DNA of 64,000 nt, from NCBI RefSeq assembly GCF_030272695.1, contig NZ_JARFYN010000005.1, positions 141,657-205,656 on the forward strand, read 5' to 3'. Positions 44,262-53,174 of the stretch are shown here, in pieces (positions within the stretch are counted from its first letter, which is position 1; every line of letters begins with the position of its first letter). The notes under the pieces were generated by a model. That model was not told the DNA's origin. It ran no database searches and saw only the letters and a list, made by a program, of their open reading frames with translations. The stretch comes from Martinezella calliandrae. Its GTDB lineage: Bacteria > Pseudomonadota > Alphaproteobacteria > Rhizobiales > Rhizobiaceae. The position numbers and the translations under genes are program-made.

Positions 44262-45002
44262 ATGACCGGATATGCAAAGCCCCCAGTGATCGAGGCGATG
44301 ATCGAGCTCGTGCCGGTCGAAAGGTTCTCGGACCGCGAGATGCAGCGCGTGGCCAAGAAGCTAGAAGGGAAATATAGCCGCCTAGAAGAATTAGCGGACT
44401 ATGATGTACAGATCCGAGTGTATGGGAAGTCCGCAACGCCGGAAATCTCCTCCCGCCGCGAATGGTATCGGTTGTTCAGCGCCGACGGCGCAGATGTCGC
44501 GATTGTCAACCGAAAGTCGTTTGTCGCATCTCGGCTGGCACCTTACACGCACTGGCATTATCTATTAAGCAACTTCGAGCGCAATCTTGATATTATGGAA
44601 AAGATCACTGGCGTTCGGCAATGGGAACGTATGGGCGTTCGTTACATAAATAGAATTGATGTGCCTTCGCAGACTGGCGATCCAGTAGACATCAAAGAAT
44701 ATTTGAATATATATCCTGCGGCACCTTCATTCTTGAGTGAAAATTGGGCAGCCGAGGCGACCAGGCTGGAGGTTAGCGACCAAGAAACTGGAATGCTTGT
44801 GATAGTAAATTGTGTCCGCTCTGACCCTGTGTTATTGAAGCATCAATCTTTAATCTTAGATATTGATATTGTTGAGAATCGCGATATTCCATTAAAGCGC
44901 GAGCTTTTGATGGATAAATTTGCGCTAACTCAGCAACTCAAAAACAAGGTTTTCGAGAGCCTAATTACAGACAAGAGCAGGACGCTATTCAATGCTAAGT
45001 AG
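44262..45002 (+). CDS. TIGR04255 family protein
   Basis: 246-residue cytoplasmic protein of the sporadically distributed TIGR04255 family. Recognisable parts are the opening KPPVIEAMIELVPVERFSD, the central YTHWHYLLSNFERNLDIMEK and the family hallmark WERMGVRYINRIDVPSQTGD. Its function is not established. The gene overlaps the next by 11 bases and all three genes to 45981 share a strand with almost no spacing, so they form an operon. Codon use is AT-richer than the chromosomal part, consistent with transfer. Confidence 0.75.
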   Translation: MTGYAKPPVIEAMIELVPVERFSDREMQRVAKKLEGKYSRLEELADYDVQIRVYGKSATPEISSRREWYRLFSADGADVAIVNRKSFVASRLAPYTHWHYLLSNFERNLDIMEKITGVRQWERMGVRYINRIDVPSQTGDPVDIKEYLNIYPAAPSFLSENWAAEATRLEVSDQETGMLVIVNCVRSDPVLLKHQSLILDIDIVENRDIPLKRELLMDKFALTQQLKNKVFESLITDKSRTLFNAK

Positions 45003-45549
45003 TGCCGCAATTTCGCTCGATAGAGGCTATGGTCAGCCAGGACCATCGATGCCAAGCTATAATGACTTTTTACAACGGGAGTCGGCGAAACGACGTCAGG
45101 ATATCTCAAAGCGTGTCGAGGATGTCGATGCTGACCTTCAGTCCCAGCTTTCATCGGTTGCTATTTCGCTCAAAATAGCGACTTCTCGATACGCGATGTA
45201 TATGGGTTTCGAAGAGCGCGAAAGGCTCTTTGGCGAACTTGATTTTCTTCTTGATCCTGACGGCTGGTATGAGGAGGACAAGTATCCTTCCTTGCCGTCG
45301 TACATCAATTTCCTAAAGTGGCTTATTGAGGCGCGCCGATCGGATTGGACCTCTCTAGGCTTTGACGACGGAGGCAATCTGCTCGCGGCCTACAAACGCG
45401 GAGAAAATCTGCTTACTGCCGCTTTCATGCCCGATGAGTTTGTCCATTGGACATCCAAGCTCGCGGATGCAGATGGAGTAGAGCTATCGACTGGAAAGAG
45501 TCCATTGGTGACATTCGTGCGCACGGCAAAAATGTTGCTGGACCGATAG
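44992..45549 (+). CDS. Unknown protein, second gene of TIGR04255 operon
   Basis: 185-residue soluble protein that I do not recognise. It contains FLQRESAKRRQDISKRVEDV (probable helix), RYAMYMGFEERERLFGELDF, and LPSYINFLKWLIEARRSDW, with a late segment TAAFMPDEFVHWTSKLAD. No signal peptide or membrane helix. Its start lies inside the end of the TIGR04255 gene, so translation is coupled and the products probably act together. Confidence 0.65.
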   Translation: MLSSAAISLDRGYGQPGPSMPSYNDFLQRESAKRRQDISKRVEDVDADLQSQLSSVAISLKIATSRYAMYMGFEERERLFGELDFLLDPDGWYEEDKYPSLPSYINFLKWLIEARRSDWTSLGFDDGGNLLAAYKRGENLLTAAFMPDEFVHWTSKLADADGVELSTGKSPLVTFVRTAKMLLDR

Positions 45550-45552
45550 TCG

Positions 45553-45981
45553 ATGGGAGAAAAGCCGATTGTGGATGCGCACCACGTTTTGAGGCATTGC
45601 CCGCGGAATCGGACAATCCGTGACGGAAAGACGGTCGTTGGTGTGCATCCGCGGCTGTTTACGCTGAGAACGGAAATCAACGAAACATACCTATCATCGT
45701 CATACATCGAATTCTTCGATGGCACCGCCCAGCAGCAAATTGGCGCGGCCGCGCGCGCTATGCCCCTCAAGATTGGGAAAGACGACTATTTCGTTAAATT
45801 AAACGTGGGCACGATGAGGGCGCTGGGCACTAAGCACAAGCTTGCGGTGAAGGTGACCCACGTAAACAGTAGCAAGAAGAATCCTGCCTACGCGATGATC
45901 AAAGGTACGCCCAAAGATCCATCACATGAATGGATCGCTGCAATGGCAGATGCTGTGGGATCTGCGGTAATCAAGGTTTGA
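45553..45981 (+). CDS. Unknown protein, third gene of TIGR04255 operon
   Basis: 142-residue soluble protein of unknown family, starting three bases after the previous stop. The opening KPIVDAHHVLRHCPRNRTIR carries a histidine/cysteine cluster (DAHH, RHC) that could bind metal, but no known nuclease motif is complete. The rest is beta-rich (INETYLSSSYIEFFDGTAQQ) and ends WIAAMADAVGSAVIKV. Confidence 0.6.
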   Translation: MGEKPIVDAHHVLRHCPRNRTIRDGKTVVGVHPRLFTLRTEINETYLSSSYIEFFDGTAQQQIGAAARAMPLKIGKDDYFVKLNVGTMRALGTKHKLAVKVTHVNSSKKNPAYAMIKGTPKDPSHEWIAAMADAVGSAVIKV

Positions 45982-46063
45982 ACCTCACTAGCGCCACCTT
46001 TTTGGTGCGCACAGTTGCAGTCCTACACTCGACTCCTTAAGCATTTCCTGTTGAACTCGCTTG

Positions 46064-46640
46064 ATGGCAAAGTCTCCGCGTAAGTCATCCAAGCCGCTGC
46101 TCGCTGATCCGGATGCACCGCTCCGGAGCCGGCCACACAAACCCCCGCGATCCCAAACAGCCGCGATTGCCGTTCGATCCCATGCCGAGTAGAGCCGTGT
46201 TTGGCGCTCTCCAGGCCAAAACCGCCAGAGGGTTCCAATTGGATCTATGAGATAAAATGGGACGGCTACCGCCTGGCTATTCATATCGAACCGCGCGGGT
46301 GCGCATCATCACCCGCGGCGGCCATGACTGGACACACCGCTTTCGGTCGATCGTGGCGGACGCAAAGCGTCTTGAGGTCGGCACCGCGATACTCGACGGT
46401 GAAGCAGTCGTTCTGGACGAGCAGGGCCGATCCGATTTTGGCGCCTTGCAACATGTACTCGGCGGCCGTGGCGGCACGCGAAACGCAGGTGAGGCCATCT
46501 TCTTCGCTTTCGATTTGCTTTACTTCGACGGCCACGATCTGTGCGGGATTGGTCTCGGCGAGCGTCGATATCTGCTGTCCGAGCTGATCGACACCGAAAC
46601 CGGCAGCAAGGGGATCTATCCCGAGACGCTGGACAGTCGC
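46064..46640 (+). pseudogene. DNA ligase D (ligase domain) remnant, multiple frameshifts
   Basis: An ATG-initiated frame reads MAKSPRKSSKPLLADPDAPL, then shifts to RDPKQPRLPFDPMPS, then to PPEGSNWIYEIKWDGYRLAI with the ligase nucleotidyl-transfer motif EIKWDGYR (adenylated Lys). It then shifts to RVRIITRGGHDWTHRF and DGEAVVLDEQGRSDFGALQ (motifs III/IV region), ending near FAFDLLYFDGHDL. At least three shifts and loss of the C-terminal part make it inactive. Intact LigD works with Ku in non-homologous end joining; no Ku gene is in the window. Confidence 0.75.
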
Positions 46641-46800
46641 CTGCACGAGGCGCTGGTTATGGCAAAAAATGCGCCCCCGCTTGGCGCTGGCGGCGGCGAT
46701 CCTCGTGATCAGCACGTCTCCAGGCAGGCATCACCGCCGGGCCTTGCACTCCTTCAGTTTTCAGCCGAAACTATTCTACATTTAGTGTGGGAGCCGGAGT

Positions 46801-47766
46801 ATGTACTCGATTTTGATCGACGCTGCGCGGGCCGCTGCGAATACGCCTTCGGGCGATTCCGCGTCGGTCTTCTCCCCCGATTTCGTAACCGCGCTCGGTC
46901 GTTATTTAAGCTTTGGAACGATTGGTGTTGGGTTAGCGCTCGCGGTGTGCGCGACAATTTTGATGATATTTAGCAAAGCGAATAGTATACAATTCCTTAT
47001 ATTTGCCGGAGTGATCGTCTGCATCGGCGCGGGGTTGGAAGTTCTGCGGTTGGTTGAGGACGCCGCCCAAAAAACAGCAGACCGGGATGCGAAGCGATTT
47101 CAATCGCTACCAGACCAGCTGTGGAGCGATTTTTTCGAAGCACGAGGAAATGTTTTATTTCGCTCGGCAACGCCATTACCGGCCAGTATAGACGGTGAAG
47201 AAATTCGCCAAAATGAGACCCGATCTTTTAAAGTGGCGCATCTTTCAAATCTGCAATGCCGTTACTATTTTGTCGCGGTAAAACCTCCAGCCAAACTTGA
47301 CCTATCTTTTAAACCGACTGATTTAATTGTAATGCCTGGCACAGAGAAAGATTATTACAAGTCAGGAACTCTCTGCGCACCGAACGCTCAGGACGGAAAC
47401 GGAAGTGACGTTGAGCTCGACGCAACAGCTCTGGAAGCGGGAGGTCAATTTTCGATGGCCTTCTTTGTCGCCCCGCCACAAGAAGCGTCGGCAAAGTCCC
47501 CAGTCGCCACGCCTGCGGCCTCGCCCTCACCTGCACCCGCACCAGGGCCTACGCCGCCACCACCTTCCTTCACAAAGGTTGTTTGTATCGGCGAGTTTGA
47601 GGGAGGATGCCATGGTACGCACCAAATATGGTACGGCTGCGGCGCACCGCCAGAGGACAAGCTGGCACCCCTAATCTGCGGCGGCGCTCCGGCAAAATGG
47701 CGAAGACTCATAACCAATGGAGGAAATCAGTGTGGTTACGCACTTGATGAATTTACGTGCGGGTAA
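46801..47766 (+). CDS. Membrane protein with Pro-rich linker, unknown function
   Basis: 321-residue protein with two hydrophobic helices near the N-terminus (FGTIGVGLALAVCATILMIF and IQFLIFAGVIVCIGAGLEVL). A beta-rich middle section (HLSNLQCRYYFVAVKPPAKL, DLIVMPGTEKDYYKSGTLCA) is followed by a Pro/Ala linker (PSPAPAPGPTPPPPSF) and a cysteine-rich C-terminal module (CIGEFEGGCHGTHQIWYGCG, later CGGAPAKWRR and DEFTCG). The C-terminal module probably lies in the periplasm with disulphides. The family is not recognised. Confidence 0.6.
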   Translation: MYSILIDAARAAANTPSGDSASVFSPDFVTALGRYLSFGTIGVGLALAVCATILMIFSKANSIQFLIFAGVIVCIGAGLEVLRLVEDAAQKTADRDAKRFQSLPDQLWSDFFEARGNVLFRSATPLPASIDGEEIRQNETRSFKVAHLSNLQCRYYFVAVKPPAKLDLSFKPTDLIVMPGTEKDYYKSGTLCAPNAQDGNGSDVELDATALEAGGQFSMAFFVAPPQEASAKSPVATPAASPSPAPAPGPTPPPPSFTKVVCIGEFEGGCHGTHQIWYGCGAPPEDKLAPLICGGAPAKWRRLITNGGNQCGYALDEFTCG

Positions 47767-48023
47767 AGGAGCATCCCGCTGAACCAGCCGCCGACCGCTC
47801 TAGCCTCAAGCAAACAGGCGCCCCTTGGTCGATGCCAATCACCCGCTTCCCGCAAAACTCAGTACGGATTGCAAACCGTAACAAGTCACGACGCAAAGGC
47901 AACCAAGATCATTTGTTCCAGTCTCGCAAAGCGATCGCCTTGAAGGCATCCGTTCGAGACTCTACATATACAACCCAACGTTTTCTATGAACTGAAGACC
48001 TCAATCGCAGCCGAGAAGCAAGC

Positions 48024-51000
48024 GTGCCAAATCCAGACATCAATTTCCGCAATATTCGCAATCATAGGAATTCGCAGAACGACGGCTTCGAAGAGCTTAC
48101 TCGCCAACTTGTTCTTGCGGAGCCTCCGGAAGGCGCGTCCGAGATTGAGCATCGCGGTCCAGGCGCGGATGGGGGTGTCGAACTTCTTGCGCGTTTTCCC
48201 GATGCCCGGGTCTGGGGCTGGCAATCGAAATATTTTCCGGATGGCTTCGGTTCCTCGGAAGTCGGCCAATTGAAAAAGTCCTTCAAGTCGGCCCTCTCCA
48301 ACTACCCAAAGTTAGAGAAATATTACGTCGCCATTCCTCGCAATCTCTCTGGTCACGCCGAAGGAGAAAATGAAACGCAGACCAAGAACTGGCAAGGTTT
48401 CAAGACTTGGTGCAAAGATTTGGCGGCGGCGGAGAATCGGACAGTAGAAATCGTCCTTTGGGACGATACGTACTTCGTTTCACGTCTACAGAGGGGTGAC
48501 CCCGCCCATGCCGGAATGCGTCTCTACTGGTTCGACCAAGCTGTTCTCGATCAGAAGTGGTTTGAGCGCCAGTTGGAGAAGAGCCTCGGCTACATAGGAA
48601 AGCGCTACCGGGAGGTTGACCACGTAGATGTAAAGATCGGGAACTCCTTGAAGATTCTCGAAAGACATCCCGAAGTGTCTGAACGCTTGAAGAGTGTCTC
48701 GACCGGTCTCCGGAGTTCCATCGAGATGCTTATGAAATCAATTCGCCTATTGCCGGCTGACGACGGCCATATTGGGGACTTCAACGCGACTTCGGCAGCA
48801 TTGAGCGAAATTTCCCAATCTCTTGAACAAGCTGACCTTTCGGCTCTGCGGCAAGGTCAGGTTACCGACCTCCTCAAGCGCCTGCGATCGCTTGACCGAG
48901 ACCCTTCTGTCGATTTCGTCCTCAACCACGCCCGCTTCATGACCCGGGAAGACCCCACGAAACCTGAGGGCGAGCGTGAGGTCTATGTCTATGGCGGCGA
49001 CGTGCGGAAACTTCTTGGTGACTTGCGTGGCAGGATAAACGGTTGCGCGTCGGTCTTTTCCGTCAGCGAGGTCGAGCTTTTTCACACACCCTTTCTGCTC
49101 GTCGGGGGAGAAGCAGGGATTGGAAAGTCGCATCTTATCGCGCGCGAGGTCCAACGTCATGTTCAAGGCGGTTTCCCCGCGATTTTTGTTCCGGGTCGGA
49201 CGCTGGACAACGGTGACAAGCCTGAAAGCGAAATCCTAGAGTATCTTGACCTAAAGGACCTTCGCTTCGACGTCTTCCTTGGCGCGGTCAATGCCGCTGC
49301 CAAGGCCAGCGGTTGCCCCGCGTTACTCGCACTCGATGGCATAAATGAGAGTTTCAACGCCGCGGGATGGAACGCCGGTCTGGCGGCTTTACTACCGCAG
49401 TTGAAGGCGTTTGACTGCATCGGTTTCTGCGTGACCGTCCGGAGTGCTTACAAGGATCTGTGCGTACGGTCTGATCTCGAACTGGTGCAGATTAGCCATA
49501 CGGGTTTCGCCGGAAATCTCGGAGAAGCGGCTCGCGAATATCTCGACAGGCATAAGATAGAGCGCCCGTCCGCGCCGATCTTTGAATTGCGAGATATCTT
49601 GTATAACCCGCTTTTCCTGACCACCGCAGTCGACTTCCTGCAATCTACAAACAAGACGGCGTTTCCGCGCGGCCTAGATTCCATTGGCGAGTTGATAGTG
49701 TTTTGGTTGGACGCGATCGAAATCAATCTGACAACGAAGGGATATCAGCGTATCGAACGAGGAGACGGCAAACTTATCGAGGTGGCCTGGCGTCTCGCGG
49801 CAGTTATGGCGGAGCAGGAAAGCGAGTACGTCGAATTTAACGTGGCCAACAAGATTTGCGAGGAGGTGACCGATCTCGCGCCACCAGCGAAATCGGCTGA
49901 TCGCTTGCTGACGCGGTTGATCGACGAAGGGATGTTGCTGGACGCTCCCTATTTCACTCGTGGTGCTGGTGAGAAACGTGTGTCGTTTGCTTTCCAAAAA
50001 TTCAGCGACTACTTCGTCGCCGACGCCATTACCAGGGCAACGGGATCACCGCAGAAGCTGGCGGCCGCGATAAAGTCCGGAGGGAAGTATCACTATCTGT
50101 TCGATGAAGGTCGTCAGTGGCAATTCACTGGGCCGCGCGTGGCTCTCTTCGCTTTAACGCCACTTCGGTTTGGAAAAGAGCTGCCAAACCTCGAGCCTGA
50201 CCTGGACGAGTTCCTGTTTATGGGGATCGATGACCTCGTGTCGTCTCTCAGGTGGCGTCAGGGAAATGAGATTACCTCGGAAACACAGGCACTGATCGAG
50301 GCGCTTCGAAACGATCTAGAGGATGGCACATCGTCGCTGGCTGACGATGTTTGGTTCGATCTGCTCCTGCGCCTTGCAACAGACCCATATTGCCGCCTGA
50401 ACGCGCGATATTTGAAACGAACACTCGCAACTATGAAGCTTGGCGAGCGCGACGCGACATGGTCGGTATATCTGGTAAATAAGACCGAGACCTACGATGA
50501 TGATTGGTCGATCGTGCAGGACTTGATCAATTGGGCATGGATCGCACCTGCCGCAAATCTATCTCCCGAGAAGATCCATCTCGTTGCCACTACTTTGGGA
50601 TTGATGACTTCGACTATGGATCGTGAGGTTCGCGATAGTGCAACAAAGGCGCTGTCGAGCCTTCTAATCCACTATCCGGCCGAAATTCCGACCGTGATTG
50701 AAGAGTTTCGTGATTGGGACGATCCCTATGTCAGAGAGCGAGTATTGGCGGCCGCAATGGCTGGGGTCCTGAATTGCGTCGATCCATCGATCGTGCGATC
50801 CGCCGCGGTGGCTGCCGACCGGATGGTATTCGCCAAAGTTCCTGTGGAACGCCATGCCTGGGTGAGACGATACGCGAGCCTGATAGTCGGGCATGCGTTG
50901 AACCGAGGGATTTCACTGGAAGATGGAGCTGTCGAGCGCTCAAAACCGCCATATGCCTCCGATCCGATCTCGAAATGGCCGAGCCTCGAAGACCTGGTGT

Positions 51001-52685
51001 CGATACATGACCAAGCAAGGGAGATCTTCGGTTCGGTCGCTGGGTATCTGTCCGAGCCGCGCGGAAGCGAACCGCCGACCATGGTGGGCGACTTCGGCCG
51101 CTATACTATGTCTGGGATTGACAGCAGCTTTTCCGCGGAACCGAGAGGTACAGTGCCTCCGCTTTCGCGCGAAGCGGAAATCGAACTCTTTTGGCGAGAC
51201 GCCGAAGAGTTCACAGCTCGTGCCGGGACGCTTCGAAACAAACTCGAGAGCGTTCTCGCGCTGCAAGCCGAGACATCGATGTCGAAGCTTATTGCAGGAC
51301 TGTCAGATGCGGAGGACGCGGTTGGATCACTGATCGAAAGTGTTGCAGCGGAGAAAGTCGATCAGGTGGAGAGTGAGGAGGAAGAGCGCCGCCTCCAAGA
51401 CACTTACGACGGTCTGGTGGCGACGTTGGTGTCGATCTTGTCGCCGGAGCTCAGAGAGCGGTTCAGCGAACTGGACCCGCTGGTGTCTCGGCGCGATAGC
51501 CAAATCGAGAAATTTTCGATCCTGAAAGCGCGTTATTGGGTTGTTCAGCGCACCGTTGATCTCGGATGGAATTCAAACATCCACGGCGATATCGAACGTA
51601 ACGCGTTGAGGGCTTCGTACGGCCGCGGTTCTCACCAGGTCGAACGGATAGGCAAGAAGTATCAACATATCGCTCATCAGGAACTGATCGGCTACTTGGC
51701 AGACTATCACTGGTACGTCGATTGGTATGAGCCTCCGACCGTTCTCGAACATATGGAGGATTTCGAAAAACCCGATATTGATCCGACGTTTCTTGCAGGC
51801 GATTTCAGCAGGTTGGCGACGTCCTTCTTTCCCGACGGTATTACGTTTCCGGTGCTCAACTTCACGCCCTCGAGCCCGCGTGAGAACGTCGACTGGACAA
51901 AGTCCCTCATCGATATTCCAGACGTCGTTCCGTTTCTTGTTCAGACGGACGCCAGCGGGCAGGAATGGTACTTACAGCGGAGCTTTGTTCGCAATGCGAA
52001 GTATATGGACAATCTTCATTCCACTGCGCCGTTCAGAAACGCGCAGTATGGAGTGGAGCTCGTGCTTTTTAGGCAAGAGGATCTCGCAAAATTGATCCAA
52101 CTCAACACGAAGGTTCTTGGCGGGGATGATGGCGACGTTTTCGAGAGCGGGCGCGACAATAAGAGCTTTTTTGGCCAGAGAAGTTACGAACACGCAACGG
52201 AAGCCCACGAGTTCCCTCTGCATTCACGGATCGGCGGCCTAAAATTTGCACGCTTTGCCGAAAGCTACACACCCAAGTTCGGGGAGTATGATTTCAGTGG
52301 CACGTCGAGCGAGACGGACTTCGCTGTCCCTTCCATCGCTCTGGTAGCGTCCGGAGAACTCAAGCCGGCGGACGCGTGGTCGACGTTTTTCGTGTCAGCT
52401 GACGGTCGACCCGCGTTTGCGCATGCGAAGTCGCTTTCTTCAGATGGTGCGACGGTTGTTAGGGCAGACGTGCTCGAGAAGTTTGCGAAGGACAGGGGCT
52501 TCCATCCAGTCTGGATTGTGTGGGTTGAGAAGGATGGCGGTAAGGGGGGGAGGCCGTACATGGACAACGAAGCCGTATTCGCAAGGCACGATTTCATCGG
52601 CTTTTATTTCAATGAAGTCGGCGAATGGCGTGGAGAACTGTTTGGGTTTCGATCGCCCGATGGTGCTATAACGGAAGAGACGTAG
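48024..52685 (+). CDS. Avs-like STAND NTPase with N-terminal Mrr-like nuclease domain
   Basis: 1553-residue soluble protein with defence-gene architecture. Residues 1-180 resemble a PD-(D/E)xK restriction-type nuclease: ENGF-like FEELTRQLVLAEPP, the acidic RGPGADGGVELL (about 44-55) and the QxK strand WGWQSKYF (about 63-70). An NTPase module follows, with Walker A GGEAGIGKSHLIAREVQR (about 360) and a Walker B-like ALLALDGINES (about 433). The following 300 residues look like a STAND winged-helix/arm region. The long C-terminal half, with helical repeats (about 850-980) and an unfamiliar end, would be the ligand sensor. Antiviral STAND proteins bind a phage protein, oligomerise and activate the N-terminal effector. 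GTG start. It stands alone, as avs genes usually do. Confidence 0.72.
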   Translation: MPNPDINFRNIRNHRNSQNDGFEELTRQLVLAEPPEGASEIEHRGPGADGGVELLARFPDARVWGWQSKYFPDGFGSSEVGQLKKSFKSALSNYPKLEKYYVAIPRNLSGHAEGENETQTKNWQGFKTWCKDLAAAENRTVEIVLWDDTYFVSRLQRGDPAHAGMRLYWFDQAVLDQKWFERQLEKSLGYIGKRYREVDHVDVKIGNSLKILERHPEVSERLKSVSTGLRSSIEMLMKSIRLLPADDGHIGDFNATSAALSEISQSLEQADLSALRQGQVTDLLKRLRSLDRDPSVDFVLNHARFMTREDPTKPEGEREVYVYGGDVRKLLGDLRGRINGCASVFSVSEVELFHTPFLLVGGEAGIGKSHLIAREVQRHVQGGFPAIFVPGRTLDNGDKPESEILEYLDLKDLRFDVFLGAVNAAAKASGCPALLALDGINESFNAAGWNAGLAALLPQLKAFDCIGFCVTVRSAYKDLCVRSDLELVQISHTGFAGNLGEAAREYLDRHKIERPSAPIFELRDILYNPLFLTTAVDFLQSTNKTAFPRGLDSIGELIVFWLDAIEINLTTKGYQRIERGDGKLIEVAWRLAAVMAEQESEYVEFNVANKICEEVTDLAPPAKSADRLLTRLIDEGMLLDAPYFTRGAGEKRVSFAFQKFSDYFVADAITRATGSPQKLAAAIKSGGKYHYLFDEGRQWQFTGPRVALFALTPLRFGKELPNLEPDLDEFLFMGIDDLVSSLRWRQGNEITSETQALIEALRNDLEDGTSSLADDVWFDLLLRLATDPYCRLNARYLKRTLATMKLGERDATWSVYLVNKTETYDDDWSIVQDLINWAWIAPAANLSPEKIHLVATTLGLMTSTMDREVRDSATKALSSLLIHYPAEIPTVIEEFRDWDDPYVRERVLAAAMAGVLNCVDPSIVRSAAVAADRMVFAKVPVERHAWVRRYASLIVGHALNRGISLEDGAVERSKPPYASDPISKWPSLEDLVSIHDQAREIFGSVAGYLSEPRGSEPPTMVGDFGRYTMSGIDSSFSAEPRGTVPPLSREAEIELFWRDAEEFTARAGTLRNKLESVLALQAETSMSKLIAGLSDAEDAVGSLIESVAAEKVDQVESEEEERRLQDTYDGLVATLVSILSPELRERFSELDPLVSRRDSQIEKFSILKARYWVVQRTVDLGWNSNIHGDIERNALRASYGRGSHQVERIGKKYQHIAHQELIGYLADYHWYVDWYEPPTVLEHMEDFEKPDIDPTFLAGDFSRLATSFFPDGITFPVLNFTPSSPRENVDWTKSLIDIPDVVPFLVQTDASGQEWYLQRSFVRNAKYMDNLHSTAPFRNAQYGVELVLFRQEDLAKLIQLNTKVLGGDDGDVFESGRDNKSFFGQRSYEHATEAHEFPLHSRIGGLKFARFAESYTPKFGEYDFSGTSSETDFAVPSIALVASGELKPADAWSTFFVSADGRPAFAHAKSLSSDGATVVRADVLEKFAKDRGFHPVWIVWVEKDGGKGGRPYMDNEAVFARHDFIGFYFNEVGEWRGELFGFRSPDGAITEET

Positions 52686-52715
52686 GGTCGACCTACTAAT
52701 TGGATGGGCTCGACG

Positions 52716-52986
52716 TCAGTTTCGCGACACAAACAAGCAAAGCGATCCGCTGTAAAGCCGTTGCTCACGGAGTTGGCCATATCGCTCGTCCCACTTTCCG
52801 CTATCGATAGCAGCTCTCAACGCGGCCACGTATTCGGCCGCGAGGTCTGGAGCGACAAAGCTCCAAGCAGAACTGGATAGGCGCGCCGTCTACCAAAAGC
52901 ATCTCGGGGCGACCGTAGCGGGTCTCGCGATGCAAAAATGCCCATGCCTCTCGCGGCTCCTGAACGCCGAATTCGAAAATTGGCAC
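52716..52986 (-). pseudogene. Possible methyltransferase C-terminal remnant, frameshifted
   Basis: Reading downward from 52986 (GTG): PIFEFGVQEPREAWAFLHRE, then PEMLLVDGAPIQF. After a one-base shift near 52870 come WSFVAPDLAAEYVAALRAAI, DSGKWDERYGQLREQRLYSG and a stop at 52716. The last part resembles the ending of small SAM-dependent methyltransferases. The family call is tentative; the frameshift is clear. Confidence 0.4.
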
Positions 52987-53174
52987 GGCCTTTCTCCGAA
53001 GATCTATAACTTCTGTTATCTCAAAGCTTATATAATCTCAAAGATCACCGCAGCTCTCGCGTCACAGCCGAAGTTCACAGTTAAGATCAGAGACCTTGCA
53101 GTCTATGGGGAGCGTCTCGTACCAGGATGGCACTATGCCGCCCGGCGGGGCATTCCAACGGAATCATCTCAAGA

